DNA from: Williamsia sp. 1138
GTDB taxonomy: Bacteria > Actinomycetota > Actinomycetes > Mycobacteriales > Mycobacteriaceae
Length of the DNA stretch: 64,000 nt
Assembly (NCBI RefSeq): GCF_002095435.2
Contig: NZ_MJEJ02000043.1
Coordinates: 2,084 to 66,083, forward strand
Direction of reading: 5' to 3'
Shown: piece by piece, positions 19,020 through 28,199 of the stretch
How positions within the stretch are numbered: position 1 is the first letter of the stretch
Layout: each line of letters begins with the position of its first letter
The notes under the pieces: generated by a model
Told to the model about the DNA's origin: nothing
Seen by the model: the letters and a program-made list of their open reading frames with translations, nothing else
The model's database searches: none
Made by a program: the position numbers and the translations under genes

Positions 19020-20654
19020 TCAGCCGAGCTCGGCTTTCAGGACATCGAGGCTGACGCCGCCGAGCGCCAGCGCTTTGCTGTGGAAGTCCTTGAGCGAGTG
19101 CGTCGGATTGGTGCGGGCGTACGAGTCGCGGGCCTGCTGCCACACCCGTTGGCCGAGCGCGTAGGACGGCGCCTGTCCGGGCCAGCCGAGATAGCGGTTG
19201 AGTTCGAACCTGAGCACGGTGCGGTCCATCGCCACCGCGGCGGTGAGGAAGGCCCAGGCTTTCTCGGCGTCCCAGATGCCGCCGCCCACCGATTCCGGTG
19301 CCCGTAGACCACAGTGCACTCCGATGTCGACCACGACTCGTGCGGCCCGAAGTCGTTGAGAATCAAGCATTCCCATACGGTCGCCGGGATCATCGAGCCA
19401 GCCGAGCTCGCCCATGAGCCGCTCGGCGTAGAGCGCCCAGCCCTCCCCGTGGCCGGAGGTGAACGAGGCGAGCTTGCGCCATCGGTTCAGTTCAGGACTG
19501 ACCATCGCGGACCCGAGCTGCAGGTGATGGCCGGGGACACCCTCGTGGAAGACGGTGGTCGTCTCCTGCCACGTGTGGAAGACATTTTGCTGCGGAGGAA
19601 CCGACCACCACATCCGCCCTGGCCGAGACAGGTTCTCGCTGGGCATCGTGTAGTAGATGATCCCCGTCGCAGCCGGCGCGAGCCGGCACTCGAGTGCGGT
19701 CAGTTCTGCCGGGATGTCGAAGTGGACCTTCCCGACTTCGGCGGTCGCACGGTCGGAGAGGTCTTGCATCCAGGCGACGAAGGCGTTGCGATCGGTCATC
19801 TGGTAGCGCGGATCGGCATTCAGGGTTGCCAGCGCACCGGCAACCCCTTCTCCGGGAGCGATCTGCTCGGCGAGCATCTCCTGCTCTGCCACAATCGAAT
19901 CGAGGAGCGCCAGCCCCCATTCGTACGCATCGTCGACGTCGATGTCGGTCCCGACGAACTCGGCCGAATGCAGTAGATAACGATCTCGGCCGACGGCATC
20001 GGTGTCCGTGGTGCGGGGAAGCACCTCATCGCGCAACACTGCTGCGAGTGTTGTCATCGCAGCGCCCACCCGGCCGCGCAGGTCGTCGAGGAGCTCGACC
20101 TGATCGGTGGATTCGATAGACGTCGCATTGCTGAAGATCGACGCGGTCGCAGTGTCGGCCTGCTCCGCAACAAGTCCGACCTGGCGGCTGGTCAGTGGCG
20201 GACCGGAATCGAGGCGGTACCGCAGGCCCTCGATGATCGATTCGACGCTGCCGGGGATCTGGGCGAGCCTGGCGAGGAAGACGGCCTGTTCGGCGGCGGT
20301 GGCCGTCGGCATCAGATCGAAGACGTCCCGGACCGACTGCAGCGGCGATTCGATGACGTTCACCTCACCGATACGCAGACCCGCATCGTCGACGGCGAGC
20401 GACCGACGGAGCTGATCACTCATGGTGGCCACGGTCACACGATCGACGTCGTCTGCCAACGGTTCACCTGCCAACGCTGCGAGCGCATCACCCCGAGCGG
20501 TGGCCCGGTCGGCCTCTCCAGCAGGGGAGAAGTCGGTCAGCAGATGATCGTGGCCGGTCACGCCGAGGTGCGTGGCCTCGATGGGGTTCAGGGCGCAGGA
20601 ACGTTCGAGATATCCGTCGGCGATGCGGTCGACCCCGCCGGTCCCGCGCGTCAC
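19020..20654 (-). CDS. DUF885 family protein, predicted metallopeptidase
   Basis: The protein has 544 residues and no signal peptide. The C-terminal half holds [16 protein letters not shown], the HExxxxHH motif of DUF885 proteins, followed by the conserved [15 protein letters not shown] with a likely third ligand. The family is assigned to gluzincin-like peptidases by motif; substrates of actinobacterial members are not established to my knowledge. The start is a GTG overlapping the stop of the upstream zinc peptidase gene (GTGA), so two predicted metallopeptidases are translationally coupled. Confidence 0.88.
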   Translation of the reverse strand: MTRGTGGVDRIADGYLERSCALNPIEATHLGVTGHDHLLTDFSPAGEADRATARGDALAALAGEPLADDVDRVTVATMSDQLRRSLAVDDAGLRIGEVNVIESPLQSVRDVFDLMPTATAAEQAVFLARLAQIPGSVESIIEGLRYRLDSGPPLTSRQVGLVAEQADTATASIFSNATSIESTDQVELLDDLRGRVGAAMTTLAAVLRDEVLPRTTDTDAVGRDRYLLHSAEFVGTDIDVDDAYEWGLALLDSIVAEQEMLAEQIAPGEGVAGALATLNADPRYQMTDRNAFVAWMQDLSDRATAEVGKVHFDIPAELTALECRLAPAATGIIYYTMPSENLSRPGRMWWSVPPQQNVFHTWQETTTVFHEGVPGHHLQLGSAMVSPELNRWRKLASFTSGHGEGWALYAERLMGELGWLDDPGDRMGMLDSQRLRAARVVVDIGVHCGLRAPESVGGGIWDAEKAWAFLTAAVAMDRTVLRFELNRYLGWPGQAPSYALGQRVWQQARDSYARTNPTHSLKDFHSKALALGGVSLDVLKAELG

Positions 20655-21514
20655 AGGCTGCTCGCCGCGAACGTGTCGCAGGAGTTCGGGTCACCGGCGC
20701 TGTAGCCGACGTTGAACCAGCGAACCCGCTGATCGGACGAACCGTGAGTCCAGCCTTCGGGGTTGGAGCTGTCGCCCTGTATGGCGTCGTCACCGATCGC
20801 CTTGGCAGTCTGGATGACGTCGTTGATCTGTTGCTGGGTGAGCGGTTCGAGCATCGCATCCGGACCCTTGTCCGCGTGGTAGGCCCAGACACCGGCCAGG
20901 CAGTCCGCCTGCAGTTCTATACGCACCGATCCCGAGGTCGGACCCGCGGCGCCCATGCGCTGACCCTTCTGCAGCGCGCCGGTCAGGTATTCGATGTGGT
21001 GGCCGTACTCGTGCGCGACGACGTACTCCTGCGCCAGCGGTCCGTCGCCGCCGCCGAGGCGATCGGTGAGAACGTCGAAGAAGGACGGATCGAAGTACGC
21101 GGTCTGGTCTCCGGGGCAGTAGAACGGGCCGACGTCCGAGGTGGCCGGCCCACACGCCGTGTCCACGTTGCCCTCGAAGATCTTGGTCTGCGGTGGCTCG
21201 TACCCGGGCATGATCTCGGCCCACACGTCGTCGAGGCTGTTCGTGGTCGCCACGATCCGGCAGACCGTGTCCTCGTTGGCTTTCTCGATGGTGCAGCTCT
21301 GGATCTGCTCGTCGATGGCCGACTGATCCTGCGACGACGTCGACGAAGTCGTGCTGTCGCTGCCGAGACCAAGTACACCGGGATCGAAGCCGAAGAGCGC
21401 GGCGACGATGACGATGATGAGCCCGGCGCCACCGCCGACGGCGAGCTTGCCACGACCACCGCCGCCCCCGGATACGTTGCTCGTGTCGAGTGGTCCGCCA
21501 CCTCGGAAAGTCAT
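20651..21514 (-). CDS. YpfJ-type neutral zinc metallopeptidase, membrane anchored
   Basis: The protein has 287 residues. A Gly-rich N-terminus ([11 protein letters not shown]) is followed by one membrane helix ([15 protein letters not shown]), a Ser/Thr-rich linker and the external peptidase domain. The zinc site is [15 protein letters not shown]; further family marks are [28 protein letters not shown] and [15 protein letters not shown]. The frame is open 21 codons upstream of the chosen ATG, but MTFRGGG matches the family start. Equivalent to the glycine-rich membrane protein found near aspS in mycobacteria. Diverges from aspS; the 96-bp gap must hold both promoters. Confidence 0.9.
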   Translation of the reverse strand: MTFRGGGPLDTSNVSGGGGGRGKLAVGGGAGLIIVIVAALFGFDPGVLGLGSDSTTSSTSSQDQSAIDEQIQSCTIEKANEDTVCRIVATTNSLDDVWAEIMPGYEPPQTKIFEGNVDTACGPATSDVGPFYCPGDQTAYFDPSFFDVLTDRLGGGDGPLAQEYVVAHEYGHHIEYLTGALQKGQRMGAAGPTSGSVRIELQADCLAGVWAYHADKGPDAMLEPLTQQQINDVIQTAKAIGDDAIQGDSSNPEGWTHGSSDQRVRWFNVGYSAGDPNSCDTFAASSL

Positions 21515-21610
21515 TCGACCAGCATCCCACGAGCAGGGGCGTTCTCGGCTGAATGTCGTCGCCGTAGGATGTTGCACGATACGACTTCAGTCAGCTTCGA
21601 GAGGAACACT

Positions 21611-23437
21611 GTGCTGCGCACCCATTTCGCCGGATCACTGCGAGCCGAGAACGCCGGGCAAACGGTGACGTTGACCGGCTGGGTGTCGCGCCGACGCGAC
21701 CACGGCGGGGTCATCTTCATCGACCTGCGCGACAGCTCCGGGCTCGCGCAGGTGGTCTTCCGCGACGAGGCCGTCGCGACGCCGGCGCACCGGTTGCGGG
21801 CCGAATACTGCGTCCAGGTGACGGGATTGGTCGAACAGCGCCCGGCCGGTAGCGAGAACGCGAACCTCGAGTCGGGCGACATCGAGGTCAATGCCACCGA
21901 ACTCGTCGTCCTCAACGAGTCGGCCCCGCTACCTTTCCAGCTCGACGAGAATCCGGGTGAAGAGGCCCGGCTCAAGTACCGCTACCTCGACCTGCGCCGC
22001 GAAGGGCCCGGCAACGCCCTGCGCCTGCGGTCGAAGGTCAATCAGGCCGCCCGCAACGTCTTGCTGGACCACGACTTCATCGAGATCGAGACACCGACGC
22101 TGACGCGTTCGACGCCGGAAGGCGCCCGCGACTTCCTGGTGCCGGCACGCCTGCAGCCCGGCACGTTCTACGCCCTGCCGCAGAGCCCTCAGCTGTTCAA
22201 GCAGTTGCTGATGGTGGCGGGTATGGAGAGGTACTTCCAGATCGCGCGCTGCTATCGCGACGAGGATTTCCGTGCCGATCGCCAGCCGGAGTTCACCCAG
22301 CTCGACGTCGAGATGAGCTTTGTCGAGCAGGACGACGTGATCAAGGTCGCGGAAGAGATCCTGACCGCATTGTGGAAGTTGATCGGCGTCGAGATCACCA
22401 CTCCGATCCCGCGGATCACCTACGCCGACGCGATGCGCCGGTTCGGAAGCGACAAGCCGGATCTGCGCTTCGGGCTCGAACTCGTCGAGTGCGCCGAGTA
22501 CTTCAAGGACACCCCTTTCCGGGTCTTCCAGGCGCCCTACGTAGGCGCCGTGGTGATGCCGGGTGGGGCCGGCCAGCCGCGCAGGCAGCTCGACGCCTGG
22601 CAGGAGTGGGCCAAGCAGCGCGGCGCCAAGGGTCTCGCGTATGTCCTTGTCCAGGAAGACGGTTCGCTGGGCGGACCGGTTGCCAAGAACCTGTCGGAAG
22701 ACGAGCGTGCCGGTCTGGTCGCGCACGTCGGCGCCGAACCCGGGGACTGCGTGTTCTTCGCTGCGGGGCCGGCCAAGGCCCAGCGGGCCCTGCTCGGCGC
22801 CGCTCGTGGAGAGATCGCCCAACGGCTCGGCCTGATCAACGACGGCGACTGGGCTTTCACCTGGGTCGTCGATGCCCCGCTGTTCGAACCGGCGGACGAC
22901 GCCACCGCCAGCGGCGATGTGGCGGTGGGGTCGGGAGCGTGGACCGCGGTGCACCACGCCTTCACGTCACCGAAACCGGAATCGCTCGACGTGCTCGAGT
23001 CGGATCCGGGCGCGGCACTGGCGTACGCGTACGACATCGTCTGCAACGGAAACGAGATCGGCGGCGGGTCGATCCGTATCCACAAGCGTGAGGTCCAGGA
23101 GCTGGTCTTCAAGATCATGGGCATCAGCCCAGAGGAAGCGCAGGAGAAGTTCGGGTTCCTGCTCGATGCCTTCGCCTTCGGCGCGCCCCCGCACGGCGGC
23201 ATCGCGTTCGGCTGGGACCGGATCACCGCCCTGCTGGCAGGCCAGCCGTCGATTCGCGACGTGATCGCCTTCCCGAAGTCCGGTGGCGGTGTCGACCCGC
23301 TGACCGACGCTCCGGCGGCGATCACCCCGGCCCAGCGCAAGGAATCCGGGATCGACGCCAAGCCTGCAGCCGCGAAGGAAACGGCGCCGAGAGAAAGTGC
23401 GGCAAAGCCCGCAGAGGCGGCGACCACCGGTACATAA
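21611..23437 (+). CDS. aspS: Aspartate--tRNA(Asp/Asn) ligase
   Basis: Class II synthetase, 608 residues. It has an N-terminal OB fold for the anticodon ([20 protein letters not shown]), motif 2 [20 protein letters not shown], an inserted GAD domain, and motif 3 [11 protein letters not shown]. In many actinobacteria AspRS also charges tRNA-Asn, with GatCAB repair; the sequence alone does not prove this. A 35-residue Ala/Lys/Glu-rich tail follows the conserved end. The frame is open far upstream over the opposite-strand gene, but GTG 21611 after GAGAGGAAC is the homology-supported start. Confidence 0.96.
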   Translation: MLRTHFAGSLRAENAGQTVTLTGWVSRRRDHGGVIFIDLRDSSGLAQVVFRDEAVATPAHRLRAEYCVQVTGLVEQRPAGSENANLESGDIEVNATELVVLNESAPLPFQLDENPGEEARLKYRYLDLRREGPGNALRLRSKVNQAARNVLLDHDFIEIETPTLTRSTPEGARDFLVPARLQPGTFYALPQSPQLFKQLLMVAGMERYFQIARCYRDEDFRADRQPEFTQLDVEMSFVEQDDVIKVAEEILTALWKLIGVEITTPIPRITYADAMRRFGSDKPDLRFGLELVECAEYFKDTPFRVFQAPYVGAVVMPGGAGQPRRQLDAWQEWAKQRGAKGLAYVLVQEDGSLGGPVAKNLSEDERAGLVAHVGAEPGDCVFFAAGPAKAQRALLGAARGEIAQRLGLINDGDWAFTWVVDAPLFEPADDATASGDVAVGSGAWTAVHHAFTSPKPESLDVLESDPGAALAYAYDIVCNGNEIGGGSIRIHKREVQELVFKIMGISPEEAQEKFGFLLDAFAFGAPPHGGIAFGWDRITALLAGQPSIRDVIAFPKSGGGVDPLTDAPAAITPAQRKESGIDAKPAAAKETAPRESAAKPAEAATTGT

Positions 23438-23443
23438 TCAGGC

Positions 23444-24385
23444 GTGCTGCATCTGCGGATCATCAGTCCGGACAAGCGGTCTGACGACGTGGTAGCAGCA
23501 TTGCGGGAGTGCCTCGGTGTCACGCATGTGACGCGGGTGCCCGGCGCGGCACTCGAGCCGCCCGGTGACCTGATAGAGGCGGACGTCACGCGGGAAGCCG
23601 CGAACGAGCTGCTCAAGCAGCTTCGTGCGCTGGAACTGCCCACCGATGGCGCGATCGTGGTCGAACTGTTGGACACCGTCCTGTCGAATGCGGCCGAACA
23701 GGCCGAACGCGATGCCCCAGGCGGCGCTTCTGACGCGATCGTCTGGGACGAATTGGTCGAGCACACCAACGAGGACGCGACCCTCAGTGTCACGTTCCTG
23801 GCGTTTCTCTGCCTCGCCTGCCTGCTCGCAGCGGTCGGGGTGGTGACCGATTCGCCGGTGACCGTCGTCGGCGGCATGGTGGTCGGACCCGAGTTCGGGC
23901 CGTTGGCCGGGATCGCGGTGGCGATCGTGCGGCGCAGATTCTCTCTGGCCCGCCGATCGGTCCTGGCCCTCGCGGTCGGTTTCCCGCTGGCGATGGTGGT
24001 GACGGGGGCGGGAGCCCTGGTCGCCGAACGTCTGGGGTGGATCGCGATGAAGGACGTCACCACCGCGGACCAGCTCGACTTCATCTACCAGGTCGGACCC
24101 TTCTCCCTCGTGGTCGCGCTGCTGGCGGGCGCAGCCGGGATGCTCTCGCTCGTGTCGTCGAAATCAGCTGCGCTGGTGGGGGTTTTCATCTCGGTCACCA
24201 CGGTGCCGGCCGCCGGATACGCCGTCGTTGCGGCGACGCTCGGACAATGGCGGGTGGCCGCAGAATCAACCGCGCAGCTGGTGATCAACCTCGTCGGTAT
24301 CGTCGCCGCCGGGATCGCGGTCCTGCTGATCCACCGGGCCCACAGCCGTCGCACGACCCGCAAGGTCGAGTTCAGCAGGCACTAG
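23444..24385 (+). CDS. DUF389 family membrane protein
   Basis: The protein has 313 residues: about 110 soluble N-terminal residues (LHLRIISPDKRSDDVVAAL onward) and then roughly six membrane helices. The first helices carry GGMVVGPEFGPLAGIAVA, the hallmark of DUF389. The function of the family is not established. It begins 6 bp after aspS, and a CATAAT hexamer at 23433-23438 could alternatively serve as a -10 giving an almost leaderless message. It ends 94 bp before the amidoligase-type cluster; a shared operon is possible but not shown. Confidence 0.88.
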   Translation: MLHLRIISPDKRSDDVVAALRECLGVTHVTRVPGAALEPPGDLIEADVTREAANELLKQLRALELPTDGAIVVELLDTVLSNAAEQAERDAPGGASDAIVWDELVEHTNEDATLSVTFLAFLCLACLLAAVGVVTDSPVTVVGGMVVGPEFGPLAGIAVAIVRRRFSLARRSVLALAVGFPLAMVVTGAGALVAERLGWIAMKDVTTADQLDFIYQVGPFSLVVALLAGAAGMLSLVSSKSAALVGVFISVTTVPAAGYAVVAATLGQWRVAAESTAQLVINLVGIVAAGIAVLLIHRAHSRRTTRKVEFSRH

Positions 24386-24479
24386 CGCCTGCCGGTGCCG
24401 ATCAGTGAGCCCGGCGTCATCGCCGAACTTGTGATGAACTTGCAGCCAGGGTTTTACCGGCGCATGGAGGTATTGGTCG

Positions 24480-27400
24480 TTGACCATCAAGGTGGCACTC
24501 GAACACCGGACCACGTACAACTTCGACAGGTTGACGAAGGTCTATCCGCATGTGCTGCGGCTGCGTCCGGCACCGCATTCACGCACTCCCATAGAGGCCT
24601 ATTCGCTGAAGGTCGAGCCTGCTGAACACTTCATCAACTGGCAGCAGGACGCGTTCAGCAACTATCTTGCGCGACTGGTGTTCCCGGAGCCGACAAGTGT
24701 CCTGAGCTTCACCGTCGGCCTGGTGGCCGATCTGACCTCGATCAACCCCTTCGACTTCTTCATCGAAGAGTTCGCCGAGCACGTCGGATTCGCCTACCCC
24801 GAGGAGCTGCGGCGGGACCTCGAGGTCTACCTGCGGCCCGTGGACTCGGCGGGCGACGATCCGCTCGTGACCAAATGGGTAGAAGACCATCGGGTGACCG
24901 GCAAGACCAGGATCATCGACTACCTCGTCGCGCTCAACAGTGCGGTACGCGACGACGTCCGCTACACGGTGCGACTCGAAGCCGGTGTCCAGGAACCAGA
25001 GTTCACCCTCGACAGTGGCATCGGTTCATGCCGGGACTCGGCCTGGTTACTCGTCGCGATCCTGCGCAGGCTGGGCTTGGCCGCCCGTTTCGTCTCCGGG
25101 TATCTGGTCCAGCTCACCTCGGACATCAAGTCGATCGACGGCCCGTCCGGGCCCGATGCCGACTTCACCGACCTGCACGCGTGGACCGAGGTGTACCTGC
25201 CCGGCGCCGGCTGGGTGGGCATGGATCCGACGTCGGGTCTGTTCGCCGGAGAAGGCCACATCCCGCTGGCCGCGACACCTCACCCCGGCGCGGCGGCGCC
25301 GATCACGGGAGCCACCGGCAAATGTCATGCGGTGATGGACTTCTCGAACGAGGTCACCCGATTCCACGAGGACCCGCGGGTGACGCTGCCGTACACCGCC
25401 GACCAATGGGGCAAGATCGTCGACCTCGGCGGCGACCTCGATGCCCGGATGGCCGCCAGCGATGTCCGGCTGACCGTGGGTGGAGAGCCGACCTTCGTCT
25501 CGCTCGACAACCAGGTCGATCCGGAATGGACCACCGCTGCGGACGGTCCCCACAAGCGCTCGCTGGCGTCCGACCTCACGGATCGACTCAAGAAGATCTA
25601 CGCACCGTCGGGCCTGGTGCAGCGGGGGCAGGGCAAGTGGTATCCCGGCGAGCCGCTGCCGCGCTGGCAGATCGACCTGATCTGGCGCGCGGACGGCAAA
25701 GCCCTGTGGAGCAATCCGGACCTCTTGGACGATCCGTGGCCGACGAAGGCCGCCGCGCAGACGACCATCGATTGGCAGTCTCCGGGCGGACTGGGACCGT
25801 CGGATCCGGCGACGGCGAAGTCGCCCAAGGCATTCATCGAAGCCCTGGCACGACGATTGCGACTGCCTGATTCGCAGGTCGTGCCAGCTTACGAGGACCC
25901 GCTGCTGCGATTGGCCGAACTGGTCCGCCTACCGGTCGGGGTGCCGCCGGAGGCGGAGGCGGAGGCGACCGCGGCCGTCGAGAAGGACATCGATCCCGAG
26001 ACAGACACCGACGATCGGCGTCGGCAGCTCCTGGCCGAACTCGATTCGTCGGTCAGTACACCCACGGCGTACCTGTTGCCGATCAGCCGTGCCCCGCGCG
26101 GGACCGGCTGGGTCAGCTCGCTGTGGCGTACCCGTCGTGGGCGACTCGTCCTGAGTCCGGGTAATTCCCCCGCCGGGCTTCGACTGCCGCTCAGTGCCCT
26201 CTTCTGGGAGGGGCAACCGCAGTTCTTCCAGGCCGACCCCACAGCCTTCGACATCGAGCCTTTGCCGGACCTGACAGTGTTGCCGGAGTTCCCTGCACCG
26301 CCGGAAGCGACCGACCCGGCGGCCCAGGAGTCGGACGAACCGGACGCCGCTGCTCCTAAGGCGCCGCCGACCGGGATGGCCGGCGAAATCCTGCCGCGCC
26401 CGCGTCCCGGGACATCGTCGACGCCCGAGGGCACACGCGGAGACGGCGAGCCCCTGTGGATCACCCCGGAGATGCAGATCGAACGGGCCAGGGCTGCGGC
26501 GGTGCGGGCCGCGCAGGAGGCACAGGATGCTGCCGCTGCCGAAGAGGCCGCTCGTGAGCAGGAGTCGCAGGCCGGTACCGTGGATCGGTCCACCGAGACC
26601 GGGTCTCCGGCGGACCTCGTAGACCCCAGTGGGCGTGCGGTGACCGCGCTGGTCGCGGAAGAACGTGGCGGGGTGCTCTACGTGTTCTTGCCACCGACCG
26701 AGACCGGAGATGATTTCGCGGAGTTGCTGAACCTGGTCGAGCGCAGCGCGGCCGAGATCGGGAAACCTGTCGTCGTCGAGGGTTACGGCCCGCCCGCGGA
26801 TCCACGTCTGACCTCCATGACAGTCACCCCTGACCCAGGGGTGATCGAGGTGAACATCCAGCCGACCTCGTCGTTTTCCGAACAATCACAGCTCCTCGAG
26901 ACCCTGTACGACCAGGCCCGGCGGGTTCGGCTCGGCACCGAGTCGTTCGACCTCGACGGCAGCCACGGTGGGACCGGTGGCGGCAACCACATCACGCTCG
27001 GTGGTATCCGCCCGGCCGAGTCTCCGATGCTGCGGCGTCCGGATCTGCTCGTCTCCATGCTCACCTACTGGCAGTTGCATCCGTCGCTGTCGTACCTGTT
27101 CTCCGGGCGGTTCATCGGCACCACCTCACAGGCACCGCGCGCCGACGAGGGGCGCGAGAGTGCGCTCTACGAACTCGAGATCGCGTTCGCCGAGATCGAC
27201 CGGATCTCCGAGGAGATCCAGGCGGGCGCCACCGGATACCACCTGCCGTGGGTGACCGACCGAGCGCTGCGCCACCTGCTCACGGACATCACGGGCAACA
27301 CGCACCGGGCCGAGTTCTGCATCGACAAGCTGTACAGTCCCGACTCCACCCGCGGCAGGCTCGGGCTGCTGGAATTGCGCGGCTTCGAGATGCCGCCGCA

Positions 27401-28199
27401 CCACCAGATGGCCATGGTGCAGTCGCTACTGGTCCGCAGTCTCGTCTCGTGGTTCTGGGACGACCCGTACCGGGCGCGGCTGCAACGTCACGGCGCCGAC
27501 CTACACGGACGACACCTGTTGCCGCATTACGTGATCGACGACATCGCGAACGTGGCCGAGGATCTCCGTGAGGCCGGATACGACTTCGACACCGCCTGGC
27601 TCGCGCCGTTCACCGAGTTCCGCTTTCCGCGCCTGGGAACCGTCCACATCCGCGACGTCGAGATCGAGTTACGTGGCGCGATCGAGCCATGGAACGTCCT
27701 CGGCGAGGAGTCGACCGCCGGTGGTACCTCCCGCTACGTCGACTCTTCGATCGAGCGGGTGCAGGTGCGCGTGCTCGGCGGCGACAACAACCGGTTCATC
27801 CTCACCTGCAACGGGGTCCCCGTTCCGCTGACCGGTACCGGTCGGGCGGGGGAGTCGGTGGCCGGGATCAGGTTCCGGGCGTGGCAGCCTCCGAGTGCGC
27901 TCCACCCCACGATCACCATCGACACCCCGCTCGTGTTCGACCTCGTCGACACACACAACGGTCGCTCGGTCGGCGGTGCCAAGTACCACGTCGTCCATCC
28001 AGGGGGCCGGGCGTACGAGCGCCCGCCGGTCAACGCGGTGGAGGCCGAGTCACGTCGCAACGGCCGGTTCGAGGCCTCCGGTCACCGGGCCGACGCCGTG
28101 GACACGGCCAAGCTGCGCGAATTCGCTGCCCGACTCGCGACCGATTCCTGCGTACCGATGATTCTCGACCTACGGCGAGCACGTACAGTCCTTCGGTGA
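24480..28199 (+). CDS. Transglutaminase-like protease fused to DUF2126 putative amidoligase
   Basis: The protein is very large, 1239 residues. Residues 1-120 match the bacterial transglutaminase N-terminal domain and about 130-270 the catalytic core, with Cys184 (GSCRDSAWLL), His233 (LHAWTEVYLP) and Asp249 (MDPTSG) as an intact triad. About 330-1210 correspond to DUF2126, described in Pfam as a putative amidoligase; E790/N792 in IEVNIQP, N836/H837 in GGGNHITLGG and LLELRGFEMPPH resemble glutamate-cysteine-ligase-like motifs. An Ala/Glu/Pro-rich disordered insert spans about 605-720. The TTG start follows GGAGG by 9 nt. It overlaps the next gene by GTGA. Orthologue-like to Rv2566. Predicted chemistry: peptide cleavage or transfer plus ATP-driven amide bond formation; substrate unknown. 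Confidence 0.9.
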   Translation: MTIKVALEHRTTYNFDRLTKVYPHVLRLRPAPHSRTPIEAYSLKVEPAEHFINWQQDAFSNYLARLVFPEPTSVLSFTVGLVADLTSINPFDFFIEEFAEHVGFAYPEELRRDLEVYLRPVDSAGDDPLVTKWVEDHRVTGKTRIIDYLVALNSAVRDDVRYTVRLEAGVQEPEFTLDSGIGSCRDSAWLLVAILRRLGLAARFVSGYLVQLTSDIKSIDGPSGPDADFTDLHAWTEVYLPGAGWVGMDPTSGLFAGEGHIPLAATPHPGAAAPITGATGKCHAVMDFSNEVTRFHEDPRVTLPYTADQWGKIVDLGGDLDARMAASDVRLTVGGEPTFVSLDNQVDPEWTTAADGPHKRSLASDLTDRLKKIYAPSGLVQRGQGKWYPGEPLPRWQIDLIWRADGKALWSNPDLLDDPWPTKAAAQTTIDWQSPGGLGPSDPATAKSPKAFIEALARRLRLPDSQVVPAYEDPLLRLAELVRLPVGVPPEAEAEATAAVEKDIDPETDTDDRRRQLLAELDSSVSTPTAYLLPISRAPRGTGWVSSLWRTRRGRLVLSPGNSPAGLRLPLSALFWEGQPQFFQADPTAFDIEPLPDLTVLPEFPAPPEATDPAAQESDEPDAAAPKAPPTGMAGEILPRPRPGTSSTPEGTRGDGEPLWITPEMQIERARAAAVRAAQEAQDAAAAEEAAREQESQAGTVDRSTETGSPADLVDPSGRAVTALVAEERGGVLYVFLPPTETGDDFAELLNLVERSAAEIGKPVVVEGYGPPADPRLTSMTVTPDPGVIEVNIQPTSSFSEQSQLLETLYDQARRVRLGTESFDLDGSHGGTGGGNHITLGGIRPAESPMLRRPDLLVSMLTYWQLHPSLSYLFSGRFIGTTSQAPRADEGRESALYELEIAFAEIDRISEEIQAGATGYHLPWVTDRALRHLLTDITGNTHRAEFCIDKLYSPDSTRGRLGLLELRGFEMPPHHQMAMVQSLLVRSLVSWFWDDPYRARLQRHGADLHGRHLLPHYVIDDIANVAEDLREAGYDFDTAWLAPFTEFRFPRLGTVHIRDVEIELRGAIEPWNVLGEESTAGGTSRYVDSSIERVQVRVLGGDNNRFILTCNGVPVPLTGTGRAGESVAGIRFRAWQPPSALHPTITIDTPLVFDLVDTHNGRSVGGAKYHVVHPGGRAYERPPVNAVEAESRRNGRFEASGHRADAVDTAKLREFAARLATDSCVPMILDLRRARTVLR

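Noticed and set aside
20744-21610. Long N-terminal extension of aspS
   Set aside because: It covers the opposite-strand zinc peptidase gene and lacks homology. The GTG at 21611 with a ribosome-binding site gives the normal AspRS start.
22537-24084. 515-codon minus-strand frame across aspS and the DUF389 gene
   Set aside because: It is Ser/Thr/Ala/Pro-rich composition typical of an antisense frame and spans two well-supported plus-strand genes.
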